Source: Flagellimonas okinawensis
GTDB lineage: Bacteria; Bacteroidota; Bacteroidia; Flavobacteriales; Flavobacteriaceae
DNA: 64,000 nucleotides
Direction: 5' to 3'
Assembly: GCF_029194005.1 (NCBI RefSeq)
Contig: NZ_JARFVA010000001.1
Span: 806,001-870,000 of the forward strand
The translations under genes and the position numbers were made by a program. Below are positions 60,701 to 64,000 of the stretch, in pieces. Every line of letters begins with the position of its first letter. The first letter of the stretch is position 1. The notes below the pieces were generated by a model. That model searched no databases and was not told where the DNA came from. It saw only the letters and a list, made by a program, of their open reading frames with translations.

Positions 60701-61201
60701 ATGTGGTTCCGATTCATTTCATATCTAAAATTTTTAGGTAAATCTACCAACGAACACGGCGTGCATTCGCCATTTGTGTTCCAATATGTAACGCAATGCC
60801 TATATTCCAAAAAAAAGCTGCACCAGAACAAAAGCATCAATGTACTGCTAAAGACCATGAGCTATTTCGGTTTTGAAAGAGTGGGCATTAAAAACAATGA
60901 TGAGGTCATGGAGCTCGTTGAACAAACCTTTCCCCATATTCAATTTGATGAAAACCGTTTAGACCTTTTTTTTGTTGATGAAATGGATATTCCCTTATTT
61001 CAAGAAATACATTCCGAAGGAAAATTGCACAACGACAGTCTTGTGTTGGTCAATTCCATTTATGATAACAAAGAAAAATTGGAAAAATGGAACCGTTTGA
61101 TTGTCCTACCAGAGATAACGGTAAGCATTGATATGTACCATTGCGGTCTCATTTCCATCCGGAGGGAACAAGTAAAGGAACATTTCACGATTCGAATTTA
61201 A
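60701..61201 (+). CDS. Shortened homologue of a flavobacterial SAM methyltransferase
   Basis: A 166-residue protein. Its N-terminus (YLKFLGKSTNEHGVHSPFVF) and its C-terminus (RLIVLPEITVSIDMYHCGL and RREQVKEHFTIRI) match, as I recall them, the two ends of a family of class I SAM-dependent methyltransferases of about 240 residues. The middle, which should hold the glycine-rich SAM loop, is missing; no GxGxG is present. It reads as an open, undisrupted gene, so it may be a degraded enzyme or one with a new job. It is 3 bases after the ABC-F gene. Confidence 0.75.
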   Translation: MWFRFISYLKFLGKSTNEHGVHSPFVFQYVTQCLYSKKKLHQNKSINVLLKTMSYFGFERVGIKNNDEVMELVEQTFPHIQFDENRLDLFFVDEMDIPLFQEIHSEGKLHNDSLVLVNSIYDNKEKLEKWNRLIVLPEITVSIDMYHCGLISIRREQVKEHFTIRI

Positions 61202-61218
61202 AACGGTAATTTTAGGCT

Positions 61219-61380
61219 ATGGAAAATGTTGCAACAGATAACACCATTTGGTACGTACTCGCCGTTTTGGGGCTGGTCTATTTGATTATACTGTTCCGAA
61301 ACAAGAAAGCGACAAGGCGTAGAAAATCCAGAAAGTTTATGGAAGGAAAGCGTCAACATGATAAAAACAATGAGCAATAA
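61219..61380 (+). CDS. Small membrane protein, 53 residues
   Basis: The frame ATG 61219 to TAA 61380 encodes a single-helix protein: MENVATDNTIWYVLAVLGL, then a helix to about residue 24, and a strongly basic tail (NKKATRRRKSRKFMEGKRQ). It is too short for most gene callers. Similar short proteins with an RRKSRKFM-type tail occur after the methyltransferase in flavobacteria, as I recall. It lies 17 bases after the shortened methyltransferase. Confidence 0.65.
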   Translation: MENVATDNTIWYVLAVLGLVYLIILFRNKKATRRRKSRKFMEGKRQHDKNNEQ

Positions 61381-61440
61381 ACAATGTGCAATGGTCAATT
61401 ACTATTGTTAATTGATTATTGAACATTGATAACTGACAAC
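61381..61440. repeat. A/T-rich low-complexity stretch before the adenosyltransferase gene
   Basis: The 60 bases between the small membrane protein and the adenosyltransferase gene are made of repeated ATTG/AATTG units (for example TATTGTTAATTGATTATTG). Sequence of this type is frequent between flavobacterial genes. No promoter was recognised in it. Confidence 0.5.
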
Positions 61441-61998
61441 ATGAAGATATACACTAAAACCGGGGATAAGGGTACCACATCATTATTTACGGGCACCCGT
61501 GTTCCCAAGCACCACGCCCGTATTGAAAGTTATGGCACCATAGATGAGCTCAATTCGCACCTAGGTCTTTTACGAGATCAAGACATGGATGAGCATTCCA
61601 AAAACACGCTGGCCCTGATTCAGGAAAAGCTTTTTACCGTTGGTTCCATTTTGGCCACAGAGCCAAAAAAGGACAATCGACTCAAAATTCCGCGTATAAG
61701 TCCAGATGACATTCAATTTTTGGAACTTGAAATGGATAAAATGAACGAGGAGCTTCCAGAAATGACACATTTTATTTTACCTGGAGGACATACCACCGTG
61801 TCATACTGTCATATCGCCAGAACCGTTTGTCGTCGTGGAGAACGCATGATATCCTATTTGCACGAAAACGAACCCGTGCCCGATGCTGTGTTATCCTATA
61901 TTAACCGACTATCCGATTATTTATTTGTTTTGGCCCGAAAGTTATCCAAGGACTTAAAAGCCGATGAAGTAAAATGGATCCCAGAGAAGTTAGACTGA
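61441..61998 (+). CDS. Cob(I)alamin adenosyltransferase, PduO type
   Basis: Adds the adenosyl group of ATP to cobalt(I) of vitamin B12, making adenosylcobalamin. The 185-residue protein begins MKIYTKTGDKGTTSLFTGTR, the ATP-binding loop of PduO enzymes, and contains ESYGTIDELNSHLG and the CHIARTVCRRGER helix. ATG 61441 is preferred to 61426 because the family starts this way. No other B12 genes are near; a salvage role with imported cobalamin is likely. Confidence 0.94.
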   Translation: MKIYTKTGDKGTTSLFTGTRVPKHHARIESYGTIDELNSHLGLLRDQDMDEHSKNTLALIQEKLFTVGSILATEPKKDNRLKIPRISPDDIQFLELEMDKMNEELPEMTHFILPGGHTTVSYCHIARTVCRRGERMISYLHENEPVPDAVLSYINRLSDYLFVLARKLSKDLKADEVKWIPEKLD

Positions 61999-62066
61999 TA
62001 AAATCTCTTTTTTAGCCCAAAAGTTTTGTCAACAATAAAATAATTTTTAAATAATGGTGTTTTTAC

Positions 62067-62096
62067 TTGACAAATTGGGTTTAAAAATTATTTTTG
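62067..62096 (+). promoter_or_regulatory. Promoter of the DUF2795 gene (TTG-n19-TATTTTTG)
   Basis: TTG (62067-62069), 19 bases, TATTTTTG (62089-62096), followed by CAAAAAATTT. Full match in sequence and spacing to the Bacteroidota promoter, 27 bases before the start codon. Confidence 0.75.
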
Positions 62097-62123
62097 CAAA
62101 AAATTTAAAATCAAACCGTTACT

Positions 62124-62348
62124 ATGTACTGGACTTTAGAACTAGCTTCATATTTAAGTGATGCGCCTTGGCCAGCAACCAAAGACGAACTGATAGATTA
62201 CGCCATTCGAACAGGAGCGCCGTTGGAAGTTGTAGAAAATTTACAATCGATGGAAGAAGAAGGTGGCGAAATATACGAGTCAATAGAAGAAATTTGGCCG
62301 GACTATCCTACCGAGGAGGACTACCTCTGGAACGAGGACGAATATTAG
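62124..62348 (+). CDS. DUF2795 small acidic protein
   Basis: A 74-residue very acidic protein with the DUF2795 pattern (WTLELASYLSDAPWPATKDEL and IDYAIRTGAP). Function unknown. In flavobacteria it is commonly found right before secA; here a terminator and about 85 bases separate them. Confidence 0.88.
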   Translation: MYWTLELASYLSDAPWPATKDELIDYAIRTGAPLEVVENLQSMEEEGGEIYESIEEIWPDYPTEEDYLWNEDEY

Positions 62349-62371
62349 ATCCGAAAAACACAAACCACGTT

Positions 62372-62398
62372 AAAAAGTCTCATTTGAGGCTTTTTTTT
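62372..62398 (+). terminator. Rho-independent terminator after the DUF2795 gene
   Basis: AAAAAGTCTC, loop ATTT, GAGGCTTTTTTTT: a six-pair stem (one G-T pair) flanked by A- and T-tracts. It separates DUF2795 from secA. Confidence 0.8.
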
Positions 62399-62483
62399 AT
62401 GTAATTTTGACAGCCTAGCGAAAGAATTCCATCGTAATCCCATCAATGGAACAGCTTTTGACAATCAAAAGAAAAAACATTTC

Positions 62484-64000
62484 ATGAGTTTTATTAATTC
62501 CGTACTAAAGGTATTTGTAGGAGATAAATCGGAGAAGGATGTAAAATCATTACAACCTTTGGTGAAAGAAATTAAATCCTTTGAGCAAGAACTTGAAGGG
62601 TTGTCACTTGATGAACTAAGACAAAAAACCATCACATTCAAGGCCAAAATAGCCGAAGATTGTAAAGAGGTAAACGATAAAATAGCCGAACTTCAGGCCG
62701 AAGTGGAAAACTCCAGCGACATAGATCGTAACGAGGAAATCTACTCCGAAATAGACAAACTCAACGAAGAAGCATATAAAATCTCCGAGAAAACTTTGGA
62801 GGACATTCTTCCCGAAGCCTTTGCAGTGGTAAAGGAAACGGCTAAGCGTTTCGCCGCTAACGAGACCCTTACCGTAACAGCAAGCGAATTCGACAGAATG
62901 CTTTCCGGTGATAGGGACTACGTTACTTTGGAAGGAGATAAGGCAGTTTGGCAAAACTCATGGGATGCTGCCGGTAAAGAAGTGACCTGGGACATGGTAC
63001 ATTACGATGTACAGCTTATAGGAGGTATAGCCTTGCACCAAGGTAAAATTGCAGAGATGCAGACCGGTGAAGGTAAAACCTTGGTAGCGACCCTCCCACT
63101 CTACTTAAATGCACTGGCAGGAAAAGGCGCACACTTGGTAACGGTGAACGATTATCTGGCCAAAAGGGATAGCGCTTGGATGGCTCCTTTATTTGAGTTC
63201 CACGGCCTATCCGTGGACTGTATAGACAAGCACAGACCCAACTCCGATGGAAGAAGGGCTGCTTATAATGCGGATATCACTTACGGAACCAACAATGAAT
63301 TTGGTTTTGATTACCTCCGCGACAACATGGCGCACACTCCAGATGATTTGGTGCAACGCCCACATCACTACGCTATAGTGGATGAGGTGGATTCGGTATT
63401 GATCGATGATGCTCGGACACCTTTGATCATTTCCGGTCCCGTCCCAGAAGGTGACCGCCATGAGTTCAACGAGCTTAAACCTCAGGTAGCGAATATTGTA
63501 CAACAACAACGCCAGCACTTGACAGGGGTTTTGGCAGAGGCCAAAAAAATGATCAAGGAAGGAAACACCAAAGAAGGTGGCTTCCTATTGCTAAGGGTTC
63601 ACCGTGGATTGCCCAAAAACAAGGCACTCATCAAATTCTTGAGTGAAGAAGGCGTAAAACAGTTGCTTCAGAAAACGGAGAACTTCTACATGCAGGACAA
63701 TAATAGGGAAATGCCAAAAGTGGATGAGGACCTATTATTCGTTATCGACGAGAAAAACAACCAAATAGAACTTACCGATAAGGGAGTTGAATATATTTCC
63801 ACGGATCAGGACAAAGAGTTTTTTGTAATGCCCGACATTGGTAGCGAGATTGCCAAAATCGAGAACCAAGGACTGGAAATTGAAAAAGAAGCGGAGCTCA
63901 AAGAAGAACTTTTTAAGGATTTTGCCGTAAAAAGTGAGCGCATCCATACCATGACCCAGTTGTTGAAAGCCTACACCCTATTCGAAAAAGATGTGGAGTA
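62484..64000 (+). CDS. secA: Preprotein translocase ATPase SecA (partial, runs off the window)
   Basis: Motor of the Sec export pathway. The first 505 codons are present. The N-terminus reads [20 protein letters not shown], with an additional charged helical insert at about 50-100 that is typical of Bacteroidota SecA. Walker [15 protein letters not shown] is at about residue 193, followed by [16 protein letters not shown] and the DEAD-type box [20 protein letters not shown]. The start codon ATG at 62484 is the first that fits. The 3' end is beyond the window, and no frameshift or stop is seen in the part present. Confidence 0.96.
   Translation, partial: MSFINSVLKVFVGDKSEKDVKSLQPLVKEIKSFEQELEGLSLDELRQKTITFKAKIAEDCKEVNDKIAELQAEVENSSDIDRNEEIYSEIDKLNEEAYKISEKTLEDILPEAFAVVKETAKRFAANETLTVTASEFDRMLSGDRDYVTLEGDKAVWQNSWDAAGKEVTWDMVHYDVQLIGGIALHQGKIAEMQTGEGKTLVATLPLYLNALAGKGAHLVTVNDYLAKRDSAWMAPLFEFHGLSVDCIDKHRPNSDGRRAAYNADITYGTNNEFGFDYLRDNMAHTPDDLVQRPHHYAIVDEVDSVLIDDARTPLIISGPVPEGDRHEFNELKPQVANIVQQQRQHLTGVLAEAKKMIKEGNTKEGGFLLLRVHRGLPKNKALIKFLSEEGVKQLLQKTENFYMQDNNREMPKVDEDLLFVIDEKNNQIELTDKGVEYISTDQDKEFFVMPDIGSEIAKIENQGLEIEKEAELKEELFKDFAVKSERIHTMTQLLKAYTLFEKDVE

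Noticed and set aside
1-64000. CRISPR arrays, tRNA or rRNA genes, insertion sequences, prophage or attachment sites
   Set aside because: Intergenic stretches were read for regular repeats, cloverleaf-type sequences and transposase-like proteins; none were convincing. Short tRNA-like folds could still be missed by eye.

Overview
The window is a gene-dense chromosomal stretch, about 64 kb, from a marine-type member of the Flavobacteriaceae (Bacteroidota). Protein sequences most resemble the Muricauda/Allomuricauda/Flagellimonas kind, but the genus is an inference from recalled protein style. Evidence for the family: the gliding lipoprotein GldI, many lipoproteins with short signal peptides, an oversized signal peptidase I, a SusB-like GH97 enzyme, flavobacterial DUF families (DUF6122, DUF6503, DUF3810, DUF4105, DUF2795), and promoters of the Bacteroidota type (TTG, about 19 bases, TAnnTTTG). 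No phage, insertion sequence, CRISPR array, tRNA or rRNA was found; almost everything reads as core genome.

Layout. 0-2.7 kb (+): lepB, WbqC-like and DUF6122 genes. 2.7-8.9 kb (-): a TPR membrane protein and ribH, a likely terminator, then a small membrane protein, mutL, two rhomboid-type genes and an EEP-family hydrolase. 9.0-10.9 kb (+): recF, a lipoprotein and a DciA-like DUF721 gene, followed by a 300-base gap with an inverted-repeat element and a two-way terminator. 11.2-12.7 kb (-): ndk and a PhoD-like lipoprotein. 12.8-20.9 kb (+): nrnA, gldI, a cyclophilin-FKBP fusion, a DUF3810 protein with HExxH, and two amidohydrolase-like exported proteins. 21-28 kb: DUF6503 lipoprotein (-), then a SpoU-type methyltransferase, Ste24-like protease, relA/spoT, fur and purA (+). 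28-38.4 kb (+): GH97 glucosidase, dps, dinB, OstA-like protein, class III aminotransferase, TPR protein, two DUF368 proteins and aroE. 38.5-42.6 kb: DUF349 protein (+), CBS pair (-), repeat protein resembling DUF7477 (+).

42.6-45.0 kb (-) is a small-RNA and cell-division block: a coiled-coil ZapB-like protein, zapA, a 6S-like RNA recognised from its fold and U-tract, and rny. 45-53 kb holds an M23 peptidase, a secreted protein with a possible LpoB/CsgG-like pattern, a cysteine desulfurase, a lipoprotein, a Smr protein, a DUF2752/CCC-motif cluster and recQ. 53.4-56.3 kb (+) couples envelope genes: kdsD, tatC, an AhpD-like protein and lptB. 56.3-57.5 kb (-): pssA and a PH-domain protein. 57.6-62 kb (+): DUF4105, an ABC-F ATPase, a shrunken methyltransferase homologue, a 53-residue membrane protein and a PduO-type adenosyltransferase. 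The window ends inside secA, preceded by a DUF2795 gene.

Envelope biogenesis is the most recurrent theme (LepB, SecA, TatC, LptB, OstA-like, KdsD, GldI, rhomboids, M23, PssA), mixed with DNA maintenance (MutL, RecF, RecQ, DciA-like) and stress control (RelA/SpoT, Dps, 6S-like RNA). No obviously new multi-gene defence or mobile system was seen. The most unusual items are the DUF7477-like repeat protein, the 6S-like RNA, the methyltransferase homologue lacking its SAM-binding core, RecQ without zinc cysteines, MutL without its nuclease motif, and the inverted-repeat element near 11 kb.
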